Positions 18,179 to 27,155 of a stretch of DNA of 60,459 nt are shown here, piece by piece. The number at the start of each line of letters is the position of its first letter. The first letter of the stretch is position 1. The position numbers were made by a program, and so were the translations under genes. The notes below the pieces were generated by a model. It was given only the letters and a program-made list of their open reading frames with translations. It was not told where the DNA came from and ran no database searches. The stretch comes from Candidatus Enterococcus myersii (GTDB lineage: Bacteria > Bacillota > Bacilli > Lactobacillales > Enterococcaceae), in assembly GCF_017316025.1 (NCBI RefSeq), contig NZ_JAFLVT010000014.1, forward strand, positions 1 to 60,459, given 5' to 3'.

Positions 18179-18222
18179 ACAATCAAAAAGCGTAACAGCT
18201 AGGTTACGCTTTTTAAGATTGT
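18179..18222. terminator. Terminator of the ROK kinase gene
   Basis: AAAAAGCGTAAC (18185-18196) pairs perfectly with GTTACGCTTTTT around AGCTAG, and the outer bases CAATC/GATTG extend the stem. Confidence 0.9.
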
Positions 18223-18235
18223 TTGGTTATTTTTT

Positions 18236-19102
18236 TTATTTCGTTTTCACAGCATCTTCTGCTAACAATAAACAGCCCGTAATGCCACTTTCATTTGGTA
18301 AACCCCAACGCACGATATATTCACTAACCGGTGGTGTTTCCACATATCCCGCTACTTGCTCCACAAAACTTTGGCGAATTTTCATCAACAAGTGATCTTG
18401 ATTCATTACGCCCCCACCTAGAATAATCCGTTCTGGTGCTAAGGTCAGAACATAGCTCATTAACGCTTGGGCAATATAATACGCTTGAATTTCCCAAATC
18501 GGATGATCTTCTGGTAGATCTTGTCCTTTAATCCCTGTTCTTGCTTCTAGACTTGGGCCTGCAGCCAAACCTTCTAAGCAATCTTTGTGATACGGGCATT
18601 TTCCTTCATAATCATCATCAGGATGACGTTTTACATGGATGTGTCCCATTTCAGGGTGATTAATTCCTGAGAAAATTTTACCGTCAATTACGACTCCTCC
18701 GCCAATTCCTGTTCCCACTGTTAAATAAATACAGCTATTTTTACCTTGGGCCGCCCCTTTTTTTAACTCCCCATAGGCTGCTGCGTTTACATCGGTCGTC
18801 CAAACAAAGGGAATATCATATTTTGCTTTCATTTGACCCAAGAAATCAAATTCAGACCACCCAGGTTTTGGCGTTGCTAAAATATAGCCGTAATTATCTT
18901 TACTTTCGTTAATACCGATTGGTCCAAAAGAACCAATTCCCATAGCGCTAATTTCATACTGATCAAAAAAGTCAAACGTTCCTTGTAATGTTTCTTCTGG
19001 CGTAGTTGTAGGAATACTCGTTTTTGCTATAATATTTTGTTTTTCATCGCTGACCGCACAAATAAATTTTGTCCCGCCTGCTTCAATACCGCCGTAATAC
19101 AT
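18236..19102 (-). CDS. scrK: ROK-family fructokinase
   Basis: Sugar kinase that phosphorylates fructose or a related hexose. The N-terminal phosphate loop is YYGGIEAGGTKF, the ROK glycine motif is GTGIGGGVVIDG, and the zinc site follows as GHIHVKRH...CPYHKDC. This spacing is typical of the bacterial fructokinase subgroup (ScrK/YdhR). Start ATG 19102 lies 7 bases from AGGAGG. The gene is divergent from a GntR-LacI-type regulator, with the palindrome TTGATATATCAA next to its probable -35, so it is likely repressed by that regulator. No sugar transporter gene is adjacent. Confidence 0.88.
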   Translation of the reverse strand: MYYGGIEAGGTKFICAVSDEKQNIIAKTSIPTTTPEETLQGTFDFFDQYEISAMGIGSFGPIGINESKDNYGYILATPKPGWSEFDFLGQMKAKYDIPFVWTTDVNAAAYGELKKGAAQGKNSCIYLTVGTGIGGGVVIDGKIFSGINHPEMGHIHVKRHPDDDYEGKCPYHKDCLEGLAAGPSLEARTGIKGQDLPEDHPIWEIQAYYIAQALMSYVLTLAPERIILGGGVMNQDHLLMKIRQSFVEQVAGYVETPPVSEYIVRWGLPNESGITGCLLLAEDAVKTK

Positions 19103-19204
19103 TTTACATCCTCCTAATTTTGGATGGCACAAATCTATCTTGTTGTACCAAATGGTTCTTTTCATCTGTGCTATCTTATTTTGCTAAAAATTTTTCTGTA
19201 AAAT

Positions 19205-19216
19205 TTGATATATCAA
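19205..19216. promoter_or_regulatory. Perfect 12-bp palindrome TTGATATATCAA, candidate operator
   Basis: The self-complementary site lies immediately upstream of a plausible minus-strand promoter of the kinase gene (TTTACA, 18 bp, TAAGAT). Its GATATATC core recurs at 19319-19326. It is the likely binding site of the adjacent GntR-type regulator. Confidence 0.6.
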
Positions 19217-19318
19217 TTTATAAAATGATTATACTTGGATATACCCAACATGTCTACGCTTTCAGAAATATTTTTTATTTATGTATGAACAAAAAAGAAT
19301 ATGCTATCATAGCAAATA

Positions 19319-19328
19319 GATATATCAA
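19319..19328. promoter_or_regulatory. Second GATATATC(AA) site, candidate operator of the regulator gene
   Basis: This lies about 30 bp upstream of the regulator's GTG start and just after a TGC-TATCAT extended -10, a position suited to autorepression. It matches 10 of 12 bases of the palindrome at 19205. Confidence 0.55.
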
Positions 19329-19356
19329 AAATCAGCTAAGACATGAGGTATCGATC

Positions 19357-20412
19357 GTGACGCAACCGTTATATCAAAAAATAAAAACAGACTTAAAAAA
19401 TCAAATTATTAGTGGCCAGCGCCTTTCTGGTAGTAAATTACCTACTGAAAAAGAGCTTTCAGATAGTTATCACGTCAGTCGGATTACAGCAAAACGCGCC
19501 TTAACTGATTTGGAACAAGACGGTTTCATTACCCGCGTTCAAGGCAGCGGCAGTTTTGTCAAAGAATTTATCCCTAAAAATGCTCCCCGCAGAATTTTAT
19601 TGGTTTTACCTTTAGAAGAAAGCACAGAGCTCTCCATTGCACCCTTGAGTGAAGGTGTGATGACTATTTTACAGGCGGAAAAAATCGATGTTCTGCTGAC
19701 CAATTTCGATTTTTTAACACATCGCAACACACGTGATATTACAAGCGAGTTTGATGGTTTAATTTACTATGCGCGTAATGAAGAGGCTCATCTGGATCTA
19801 CTCGTTGCGCTAGCTTTGCAAAATTTTCCTGTCATTATTTTAGATAAAAAAATACACGACTTACCTTTTCCTGCTGTTACTGCTGATAATGAAGTGGGGG
19901 GCTATCTAGCAACTAAGCATTTGCAACAATTAGGACATAAAAAAATCGCGTATTACTTTGGTACGAAAAGCCATCCTCAGTCAACACGACAACGTTACTT
20001 TGGTTATTTGCGGGCATTATCAGAAGAAAAACTCCCTTTTCATACTCATTTAGAGGATACTTACCTAAGCGGGGAATCTTTAAGTGATTATTTACGTCAA
20101 AATAATGTGACAGCTCTCGTGTGTGAAAATGATCTTTTTGCCTTAAGAGCGATACAACAATTGCGCCAGCAAAATTGGCAAATTCCCGCTGAACTTTCTG
20201 TCACAGGCTTTGATGATACTCCTGCTGCTCGTTTTTTTGATCCAGCATTAACGACTATTTTGCAAGATTTTAAGAAAATTGGAAACACTGCGGCTAAATT
20301 GTTATTAAGCTGGTTGCAAGCTGGCAAACAACCAACAGACAGGAAGATTTCTGTAAAATTAATTCAGCGGAATTCAACAACAGCGCTAATAGGAGGAAAT
20401 TATGAAAGTTGA
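19357..20412 (+). CDS. GntR-type regulator with LacI-like sugar-binding domain
   Basis: The N-terminal winged helix (about residues 5-72, with LPTEKELSDSYHVSRITAKRAL-type recognition region) is fused to a periplasmic-binding-protein-like effector domain (about 78-350), the AraR/GntR-LacI architecture used for sugar sensing. The last third contains VTGFDDTPAARFFDPALTT, a LacI-family hallmark. I chose GTG 19357, 7 bases from GAGG; the frame is open upstream but has no ribosome site. Two GATATATC sites flank it. It probably controls the divergent kinase and itself. The downstream gene overlaps by 11 bases. Confidence 0.88.
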   Translation: MTQPLYQKIKTDLKNQIISGQRLSGSKLPTEKELSDSYHVSRITAKRALTDLEQDGFITRVQGSGSFVKEFIPKNAPRRILLVLPLEESTELSIAPLSEGVMTILQAEKIDVLLTNFDFLTHRNTRDITSEFDGLIYYARNEEAHLDLLVALALQNFPVIILDKKIHDLPFPAVTADNEVGGYLATKHLQQLGHKKIAYYFGTKSHPQSTRQRYFGYLRALSEEKLPFHTHLEDTYLSGESLSDYLRQNNVTALVCENDLFALRAIQQLRQQNWQIPAELSVTGFDDTPAARFFDPALTTILQDFKKIGNTAAKLLLSWLQAGKQPTDRKISVKLIQRNSTTALIGGNYES

Positions 20413-21025
20413 TTGGAGCAAGCAAGAAAAATCACTGTACTTTGCCAAAAAGCCAACGTTAGTCACTATCCCCTCACAACAATTCATTACGTTAAGCGGA
20501 GAAGGCAATCCCAACGACGCCTTATTTGCTGAAAAAATTGGCGCTCTTTTTCCCATTGCCTACAAAATTAAAATGGCAATAAAAAAAGGAGCGCTAAAAA
20601 CGGCGATCGACTATCGCGTTTATCCTTTAGAAGGCGTCTGGACAACTACGGATGGCTCACAAGGAAATAATTTGAATAAGGATGCTTTGAAATACAAAAT
20701 TATGCTGCGTCAGCCAGAGCTCGTAACCAAAACTTTTTTCAATGAAATAAAAGCAGATCTAGTAGCAAAAAATAGTAATCCTTATTTTAGTGATGTGAAA
20801 TGGGAAATCTACGAGGAAGGTTCCGCCTTACAAATGGTCCATGTCGGTCCTTTTGATACCGAAATTAACACCTTCAACCAAATGGAGACTTTTATGGCTG
20901 AAAATGATTTGGCGAAAACTGTTCTGATGGAAGATTATTGGCATCGAGAAATCTATTTAAAAGATTTTCGCCGTACTCAACCGGAAAAACTGCAAACATT
21001 GTTGCGTTACAAAATTAGAAATTAA
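20402..21025 (+). CDS. GyrI-like small-molecule-binding domain protein
   Basis: A 207-residue protein of the GyrI-like/SOUL-type fold family (standalone effector domain, no DNA-binding part). The N-terminal pattern TLVTIPSQQFITLSGEGNP and the later QMVHVGPFD segment are typical of this group. The ATG at 20402 overlaps the regulator's end and is preceded by AGGAGG, so the two are co-expressed. Ligand and role are unknown. Some relatives bind or hydrolyse xenobiotics. A bidirectional terminator follows. Confidence 0.75.
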   Translation: MKVDWSKQEKSLYFAKKPTLVTIPSQQFITLSGEGNPNDALFAEKIGALFPIAYKIKMAIKKGALKTAIDYRVYPLEGVWTTTDGSQGNNLNKDALKYKIMLRQPELVTKTFFNEIKADLVAKNSNPYFSDVKWEIYEEGSALQMVHVGPFDTEINTFNQMETFMAENDLAKTVLMEDYWHREIYLKDFRRTQPEKLQTLLRYKIRN

Positions 21026-21044
21026 TTTTTAATTCAATCACAAA

Positions 21045-21085
21045 AAAAAACGGATGTAGTTTATTAAGCCACATCCGTTTTTTTA
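21045..21085. terminator. Bidirectional terminator between GyrI-like gene and yheA-like gene
   Basis: AAAACGGATGT and ACATCCGTTTT form the stem around a 13-base loop, with A and T runs on either side of convergent genes. Confidence 0.88.
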
Positions 21086-21089
21086 TTTT

Positions 21090-21428
21090 TTAGTTATATA
21101 ATTCATGAACAGGGCCCATGATAATGCGGTTTAAGTCATTAACTACGGCACTAAAAGCTTGTTCTTTTTGCATTAATTCGTTAATTAAATCTTCTTTTTG
21201 TACTTTTTCAGCTAATTCTTGCGCTTTTTTAGCATCGTCTTCTGAAATTTCTTCACCAGACATCATTTTTTCATGCAAGCCTTGTTGTAACTGTTGAAAT
21301 TCTTGGAATAACGCATGAGCTTCTTGGTTTTCTTTCAAGCGGTCAAAAGATGCTTTTAAGTCGCCAAATTGTTCTGATTCGCGAATTTCTCGTTCCAATT
21401 GATTTGCTGTGTCATAAATGTTCGCCAT
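21090..21428 (-). CDS. yheA: YlbF/YheA-family (UPF0342) helical protein
   Basis: A small 112-aa, highly charged, all-helical protein starting [18 protein letters not shown], typical of the UPF0342 group within the YlbF/YmcA superfamily. Superfamily members YlbF, YmcA and YaaT form the Y-complex that affects RNase Y, competence and biofilm in Bacillus. The role of the YheA subgroup is not established to my knowledge. The start is ATG 21428 with GAGG upstream; the longer upstream frame has no ribosome site. It lies 50 bp downstream of the class A PBP gene. Confidence 0.82.
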   Translation of the reverse strand: MANIYDTANQLEREIRESEQFGDLKASFDRLKENQEAHALFQEFQQLQQGLHEKMMSGEEISEDDAKKAQELAEKVQKEDLINELMQKEQAFSAVVNDLNRIIMGPVHELYN

Positions 21429-21478
21429 GATTTGTAACCTCGCTTTTATTTGATATGTTTTATTGTAACATAAAAAAT

Positions 21479-23632
21479 TTAGTTGCCATTTAGTTTGCCC
21501 CAAATATCTTGAAAGACACGTTTTGCACCTTCTTTTACCTTCCCGCCAATTTCGCTCAAGCCATCTTTGGCTTTTTCTGCAAAGTCATCCACGGTCTTGC
21601 TCCAATCGCTATCACCACTTTGATCGCGATTTACCTCATCGGCTGCCACAACTTTGCCTTTTGTTTGATAGGCATCTGCTACGGCAAAACCAGATTCTTT
21701 AACGTGAGGTAAGATATTGGCGGCTTCGGCTTGAAAAATCTTACCGACAACATCGCCGCTGGTTCCTGATAAATAATGTTCCTTACTGCTTTGTTCAAAT
21801 CCCAACCATGTAGCAATTACAACATTGGGCGTATACCCTACAATCCATTGGTCATTGGCTTTACTTGAGTCAAAGTTGGTTTCTGTTGTTCCCGTTTTAC
21901 CGGCCATTGTGTAACCCGGATTGGCTTGTGCTGCGGTCCCATTAGAAAATGTGCCCAATAACATACTGGTCATTTGATTGGCTGTCTCTTCAGAGATAAC
22001 ACGTTTACCTTTTGGCTTCGTGTTATCAACGATAACTGTCCCCTTGGAATCAACAATCTTCGTGATGACATGTGGTGTGTAAAGCTGCCCACCATTTGCA
22101 AAAACACCATAAGCTGCGGCCATTGTCATTGGCGATTCGCCTTTTTCTAATCCACCTAAGGCCACTCCGCCCCAGTACTTGTCTTTTTCTGATAAAGAAA
22201 GACCAAATTCTTGTGCCTTTTTATAGCCTTTATCAATCCCGATTTCGTGGAGCAACCAGACTGCAGGTGCATTTAAACTCCAAGCAACAGATTGATACAT
22301 CGGTACTTCGCCAGAATACGTACCGTCATAATTTTTTACATCGTAGAACTTTAATTTCTCATCTTTTAAGATGCTATCTGGTTTATATCCCGCTTCTAGC
22401 GCCGGGGTGTAGACACTGATTGGCTTAATCGTCGAACCTGGTGAACGTCTCATTTGCGTGGCAAAACTAAAGCCGCGGAAAGTATGCTCGCCACGACGCC
22501 CAACTAACGCACGAATGCCACCCGTATTTGGATCCATTGAAACTGATCCAGATTGGGGCATCGCACCATCGGCGGCATTTTCTGGGAAATTATTGGCATT
22601 ATCATACACATTTTGCATTTGAATTTGTTGTTGTTGGTCTAATGTTGTATAAACTTTATAGCCTTTGGTTAAAATATCAGAATCATCAATATCATACTCG
22701 GCTTCTGCTTCATCTAAAACAGCATCGATAAAGTAAGGATATTTATTGCCACCATCTTCGTTATCATACGCATCATATAAAGAATCGGCAATGTTGGTTT
22801 GTTCGACTTGCTTTTCTTGTTCTTTAGTAATCTTACCATTATCCACCATCACACCTAAAACAACGTTGCGGCGCTGATTAGCTAAATCGGGGTGGTCAAT
22901 TGGATTATAAATATTGGGACCTTTTAACATTCCTGCTAGTGTTGCCGCTTCACTTAACTCAACTTCACTTGCATTTACCCCAAAGTATTTTTTAGAAGCA
23001 TCCTGTACACCCCAGACACCATTACCAAAATAAGCATTGTTTAAATACATGGTTATAATTTGATCTTTGGTATATTTCTTTTCAATCTCAATCGCTAAAA
23101 ATAGCTCTTTTGCTTTTCGACTAAAGGTTTGATCCAACGTTAGATACGCATTTTTAGCTAACTGTTGGGTAATCGTGCTCCCGCCACCACCTGAAGTATT
23201 ACGATTAATCACGGCTCTAACTGCAGCCCGGGCAATCCCTTTAATATCAAAACCGTGGTGGTGATAAAAATTACGGTCTTCTGTTGAAACCACCGCATTA
23301 ATAATATTGGGAGAAATTTTATCGATTTCGACATAGGAGCCCTTGCCAGAACTCAATTTTCCAGCAGTATCCCCATCTTTATCGTAAATGACCGTTGTAT
23401 TCTTTAAATCCGATTGTAGGCGATCAACATCTACTTGTTTGGATAAGTAAAATAAATAACTGCTGGTAACCAATACCGCCACCAAACCTAATAAGATGAT
23501 AATTTTATTCACGTGATATTTCTTCCATACCCGTTTGCGCCATTGATGAAATTGCTGTAAATAAGGCTTAAGCCATTGCCAAAAAGACAATAACGCCCCT
23601 TTGATTTTTGTCCAAATTTCTTTTGCGTCCAT
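21479..23632 (-). CDS. pbp1A: Class A penicillin-binding protein (PBP1A-type)
   Basis: Bifunctional peptidoglycan synthase. One membrane helix lies near residues 44-64. The glycosyltransferase-51 domain follows, with catalytic Glu 118 in [12 protein letters not shown]. The transpeptidase domain has SxxK at S400 (STIK), SLN at 452-454 and KTG at 579-581. A charged, possibly disordered tail of about 70 residues ends the protein. The chosen start, ATG 23632, follows TGGAG. The length (717 aa) fits enterococcal PBP1A. All catalytic motifs are intact. The neighbouring rluA-type gene is divergent. Confidence 0.94.
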   Translation of the reverse strand: MDAKEIWTKIKGALLSFWQWLKPYLQQFHQWRKRVWKKYHVNKIIILLGLVAVLVTSSYLFYLSKQVDVDRLQSDLKNTTVIYDKDGDTAGKLSSGKGSYVEIDKISPNIINAVVSTEDRNFYHHHGFDIKGIARAAVRAVINRNTSGGGGSTITQQLAKNAYLTLDQTFSRKAKELFLAIEIEKKYTKDQIITMYLNNAYFGNGVWGVQDASKKYFGVNASEVELSEAATLAGMLKGPNIYNPIDHPDLANQRRNVVLGVMVDNGKITKEQEKQVEQTNIADSLYDAYDNEDGGNKYPYFIDAVLDEAEAEYDIDDSDILTKGYKVYTTLDQQQQIQMQNVYDNANNFPENAADGAMPQSGSVSMDPNTGGIRALVGRRGEHTFRGFSFATQMRRSPGSTIKPISVYTPALEAGYKPDSILKDEKLKFYDVKNYDGTYSGEVPMYQSVAWSLNAPAVWLLHEIGIDKGYKKAQEFGLSLSEKDKYWGGVALGGLEKGESPMTMAAAYGVFANGGQLYTPHVITKIVDSKGTVIVDNTKPKGKRVISEETANQMTSMLLGTFSNGTAAQANPGYTMAGKTGTTETNFDSSKANDQWIVGYTPNVVIATWLGFEQSSKEHYLSGTSGDVVGKIFQAEAANILPHVKESGFAVADAYQTKGKVVAADEVNRDQSGDSDWSKTVDDFAEKAKDGLSEIGGKVKEGAKRVFQDIWGKLNGN

Positions 23633-23825
23633 AACAATCTCCACTCATTTAATTTGTGTCAGTTTAACAGGAAAGGTTCCACCTGACCTGCGTCTTTAGA
23701 CTGAAAATAGCATATTTAACTAAATCTAGCACATTTTAGCAAAGAAAATGCAGTAATTCGTTACATTTTTCTTAAATATCTTTTAAAATAAAGCGGAGCT
23801 TAAGAAATATGAAAAGAGGACTACC

Positions 23826-24680
23826 ATGGAATATGCAATAACACTACCGGTAAATCAAAAAGAGATGACCATTCGTGAGCTATTGGAAAAAGAATGGCTG
23901 GTTCCTAGAAAGGTACGCCATTTTTTGCGAGTGCGCAAAAATGTTCGTAAAAACGGTGCGCCTGTAATGTTCCATGAACACTGCCAAGCCGGCGATACCA
24001 TTACCCTAACGATTGAAGAAGACGATTATACCTATCAAGAGGTTGCATTGGGGGATAAAAATAAGATTGTGGTTTTATACGAAGATGAGCACTTGATTGT
24101 AGTGAATAAAGCTTATGGCGTTAAAACACATCCCAATCAGGCGCAAGAAACAGATACACTCTTAAATGATCTTGCAGCCTACTTAGCACCTAAAAAGCAA
24201 CGTCCTTATGTTGTCCATCGCTTGGACAAAGAAACTAGCGGTGCAATTTTATTTGCTAAAAATCCTTTAGTATTACCAATTTTAGGTCGCCTATTGGAAC
24301 AAAAAAATATTTATCGCCAGTATCAGGCCGTCGTTAGTGGCCATTTGGCCCACGCTGTAACCATTACAAAAAAAATCGGACGCGATCGTCATGATCGGCG
24401 CAAACGAATTATCGATGAAAGAAACGGGCAAACTGCCATTACCCACGTGACAGTTCACCACGCAGGCAGAAAAAGCCAAGTCTATTGTCAATTAGAAACC
24501 GGGCGCACCCATCAAATTCGGGTCCATTTAAAAAGCATCGGCCACCCTATTGTTGGTGACCCTCTGTATGGTACCCAAAAAGCCCCTCGCCTAATGCTAC
24601 ATGCCAGCCAAATGCATCTAGAACATCCTTTTTCGAAAGAAAAAATAGTTGTCACCGCCACCCCCGGCCTATGGGAATAA
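23826..24680 (+). CDS. RluA-family pseudouridine synthase
   Basis: Isomerises uridine to pseudouridine in rRNA or tRNA. The catalytic motif HRLDKETSG (Asp in RLD) and the C-terminal GRTHQIRVHL segment are diagnostic for RluA/C/D. The N-terminal 70 residues resemble an S4-like RNA-binding part. Start ATG 23826 follows AAGAGGA. The target uridine cannot be deduced from the sequence. A dispersed repeat begins immediately after the stop codon. Confidence 0.92.
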   Translation: MEYAITLPVNQKEMTIRELLEKEWLVPRKVRHFLRVRKNVRKNGAPVMFHEHCQAGDTITLTIEEDDYTYQEVALGDKNKIVVLYEDEHLIVVNKAYGVKTHPNQAQETDTLLNDLAAYLAPKKQRPYVVHRLDKETSGAILFAKNPLVLPILGRLLEQKNIYRQYQAVVSGHLAHAVTITKKIGRDRHDRRKRIIDERNGQTAITHVTVHHAGRKSQVYCQLETGRTHQIRVHLKSIGHPIVGDPLYGTQKAPRLMLHASQMHLEHPFSKEKIVVTATPGLWE

Positions 24681-24954
24681 GAAAAGCGGAAGGCACTGGG
24701 CAGCTCTCAAAAAATAAGAGTGGGATTTTCAGAAATTGTTCCTCAAATTTCCGAAAATTTCACCTTATTTCTTAGCGAGCTAGTGCATGAAGTTAGACAA
24801 TTAGAAAAGCATTTCGAACTCGTTTTGCTTCTAAGCATTAAGATGAGATTTCAATAAATTGTTTTCCAAATTTCTTGAAATTTCAGCTTAGTGCCGAAAT
24901 AAGCTAGTTCGAAATGCTGGACAATTAGAAAAGCAAAAGGCACTGGGCAACTCT
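24681..24954. repeat. Dispersed intergenic repeat, copy B (two ~124-bp tandem units)
   Basis: The segment GACAATTAGAAAAGC occurs exactly at 24796-24810 and 24920-24934 (period 124). GGCACTGGGCA recurs near both ends (about 24692 and 24939). Each unit contains an imperfect hairpin of the form TTTCAgAAATTG...AAATTTCtGAAAA. The whole element is recognisably similar to 46731-46970 and partly to 18109-18170. No coding potential is seen. Confidence 0.75.
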
Positions 24955-24967
24955 TTAGAAAAACAAA

Positions 24968-25015
24968 ACAGCCCTCAAACTCCAGGAGTATTTCCCGTTA
25001 AAGTTTGAGGGCTGT
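24968..25015 (-). terminator. Terminator of the M23 hydrolase gene
   Basis: ACAGCCCTCAAACT (24968-24981) and AGTTTGAGGGCTGT (25002-25015) are perfectly complementary, followed on the minus strand by TTTTGTTTTT. Confidence 0.92.
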
Positions 25016-25031
25016 CTAAATTTTCATATTA

Positions 25032-26021
25032 TTAGGCACCAATTAATGGCGCCGGATCAACGAAACCATCCCACATACCCGTTGCAACACCAAAGTGTAA
25101 ATGGACGCCGGTTGAATTACCCGTAGTACCCATGCCGCCAATTCGTTGGCCGACACTTACATTAGCGCCATTACTTACTTCAATAGATGTTAAATGGAAA
25201 TAGTAAGTGTAATAGCCGTTATCGTGTTTGACAATTACGTGATTGCCACAGCTAGCATCAAAGCCTGCTTCTACAACAACACCATCTCGCGCTGCCATAA
25301 CTGTTTGACCAGTGGAACCTGTTAAATCAATTCCATCATGATGTTCAGTCCCGCCGCCTAAAGGCATCTGGCGCCAGCCAAAAGGACTGCTGACATTTAA
25401 ACTTCCTTCTAACGGCGAAGCAAAACCAGTTTGCGCTACTTTTTCAGCTTGTTCTTCCTCAGCTTTAACTTTTGCCGCAAGTTTTTCAATTGTTGCCTTC
25501 TTTGTTGCAATCTCTTTTTCAAAATTGGCCTGTTCTTGTGCTAATTTTGTTGCTTTGGTCGCTAATTCTTGGTTCGTCTGCTCTAGTTGTGCCAATTTTC
25601 CTTGTAAAGCAGCAACTTCAATTCGTTGACTACTTTGTTCTTCTTTCAATTTTGTTACTTGTGCTTCAATTTGTTCTTTTCCCTGTAATCCATTTAATAA
25701 ATCAAGAGAAGAGCCTAAAAATGATGCCGCCACTTCTGCTTGTTGCGCTTCTTTTTTCGTTAACTGTTCTTTGACACCTGCCAGTTTTTCAATTTCTTTA
25801 TCCAGCTGCCCTGTCAGTGTCGTTTTTGTTTCTTCGTTTATTTTAATTTGAGATTGTGCATCTTCTATTTGTGATTTAAAATCATTTATTTTTGTTTCAC
25901 TTTGCGTCACATCTTCTTTTACTGTTGCTAATTTGTCGCTGTTTTCAGAAGCGAATGCTGTTGAAGAAAAGAATAAACTTCCTAGAAGTGAAATTGTTAA
26001 AATTGTTTTTTTGAGTTTCAA
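25032..26021 (-). CDS. Secreted coiled-coil M23 peptidoglycan hydrolase
   Basis: Exported cell-wall endopeptidase. A signal peptide (residues 1-24, ending STAFA) is followed by a long Gln/Glu/Lys coiled coil (about 27-198) and a C-terminal LytM/M23 zinc peptidase domain. The zinc ligands are seen as H228xxxD232 and H307xH309. This resembles the coiled-coil-regulated wall hydrolases (CwlO/PcsB-like layout), but with an M23 catalytic domain. The start is TTG 26021, 7 bases from AAGGGG. A near-perfect WalR site lies upstream, which suggests control by the WalRK cell-wall regulator. No FtsEX genes are in the window. Confidence 0.9.
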   Translation of the reverse strand: MKLKKTILTISLLGSLFFSSTAFASENSDKLATVKEDVTQSETKINDFKSQIEDAQSQIKINEETKTTLTGQLDKEIEKLAGVKEQLTKKEAQQAEVAASFLGSSLDLLNGLQGKEQIEAQVTKLKEEQSSQRIEVAALQGKLAQLEQTNQELATKATKLAQEQANFEKEIATKKATIEKLAAKVKAEEEQAEKVAQTGFASPLEGSLNVSSPFGWRQMPLGGGTEHHDGIDLTGSTGQTVMAARDGVVVEAGFDASCGNHVIVKHDNGYYTYYFHLTSIEVSNGANVSVGQRIGGMGTTGNSTGVHLHFGVATGMWDGFVDPAPLIGA

Positions 26022-26081
26022 TTAATGACCCCTTTTCGTTTTTTTGACTTGCTTAATTTAGCATGATTTTTCATGAAAAGG

Positions 26082-26098
26082 ATAACAGCCAACTTACA
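26082..26098 (-). promoter_or_regulatory. Candidate WalR (YycF) box upstream of the M23 hydrolase
   Basis: Read on the minus strand, TGTAAG-N5-TGTTAT fits the WalR consensus TGTWAH-N5-TGTWAH at 11 of 12 positions. It lies about 21 bp upstream of a TGC-TAAATT extended -10, a location suited to activation. Confidence 0.6.
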
Positions 26099-26239
26099 GT
26101 TTTATTGCAATGGGCACACGTATTTGTAATGAATACGTTTTAATTTACAACGAGATTTCTAGATTTCAGCTAGATTACACAAAGTATAATTTTTTCATAA
26201 AAAGATTATCGATTTGCAAAGTATTCCTTTTTTTGACAA

Positions 26240-26278
26240 CAAAAAAAGTGCCACTTCAAGAAGTGACACAAAAATTTC
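26240..26278 (-). terminator. Terminator of the RsuA-type gene
   Basis: GTGCCACTTC and GAAGTGACAC pair (one mismatch) around AA, followed by seven Ts on the minus strand. The stretch 26110-26239 shows no gene. Confidence 0.82.
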
Positions 26279-26290
26279 ATTGCTTACTTT

Positions 26291-27010
26291 TTAACTTTTA
26301 CTTAAGACCGCTAACTCTTCATCCGTCAACGGTCGATATTCTCCCAAGGACAAAGCTTTATCCAAACGAACACTGCCGATACGATCTCGTCTTAAATACA
26401 CAACTTTTTTACCAACTGCTTGGACCATTCTTTTTACTTGATGAAACTTTCCTTCGTGAATAATTAGAGAGATTTCTGAAGTCTCGTTTTCTTCATCTAC
26501 TTTTAAAATCGTCAGTTCTCCTGGTAAAGCCAACTCTCCTTTGTCTAACAATAAGCCTTTGGCAAAAGCTGTCACATCTGCTTGACTTACGATACCTTCA
26601 ACTTTAGCAAAATATTCTTTTTCCACATGCTTTTTAGGTGCGAGGAGACGGTGAGCCAAATTGCCGTCATTGCTTAATAAAACAAATCCCTCTGTATCTT
26701 TATCCAGACGCCCAACTGGAAATAAATCCGGTCTAAAATCCGGCTTTTGCAAAAAATCCATGACCGTTTTATGTTGCGTATCTCTTGTAGCAGAAATAAC
26801 CCCGGCTGGTTTATTTAACATATAATAGAAAAATTGTTGATACCCAATTTTTTCACCGTCAAAAAAAATTTCGTCTGTCTCAGGCTTCACTTGAAATTTG
26901 TCTTGTTTTACGGTTACTTGGTTAACCTGCACTAAGCCTTTTTTTATGTAGCTTTTCACTTCTTTGCGGCTGCCTAACTGCATATCTGCCAAAAATTTAT
27001 CTAAACGCAT
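26291..27010 (-). CDS. rsuA: RsuA-family 16S rRNA pseudouridine synthase
   Basis: The S4 RNA-binding domain is at residues 1-60 (MRLDKFLADMQLGSRKEVK) and the catalytic RsuA motif GRLDKDTEGFVLLSNDG is near residue 102. It ends with the KVVYLRRDRIGSVRL block of this family. It likely modifies a single uridine in 16S rRNA. The 239-aa length is standard. In many Firmicutes a homologue neighbours murJ/ytgP, but here that gene is 7 kb away. Start ATG 27010 after AGGAGC. Confidence 0.9.
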   Translation of the reverse strand: MRLDKFLADMQLGSRKEVKSYIKKGLVQVNQVTVKQDKFQVKPETDEIFFDGEKIGYQQFFYYMLNKPAGVISATRDTQHKTVMDFLQKPDFRPDLFPVGRLDKDTEGFVLLSNDGNLAHRLLAPKKHVEKEYFAKVEGIVSQADVTAFAKGLLLDKGELALPGELTILKVDEENETSEISLIIHEGKFHQVKRMVQAVGKKVVYLRRDRIGSVRLDKALSLGEYRPLTDEELAVLSKS

Positions 27011-27155
27011 GGCTCCTCCTTGTTATCCTATCTGACGATATTTTTATTATCTGCACTTGCAAACTTGCAACACACCTCTAAAAATAGAAATATCCACACT
27101 GCCTTCTGATTAACAATTCTACCAATTTATTATACAGTAAATACGAGGTGAGAAA

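Noticed and set aside
25472-25774. Plus-strand hydrophobic frame inside the M23 gene
   Set aside because: It is an antisense shadow of the Gln/Glu/Lys-rich coiled coil, which reads as Leu/Val/Phe on the other strand.
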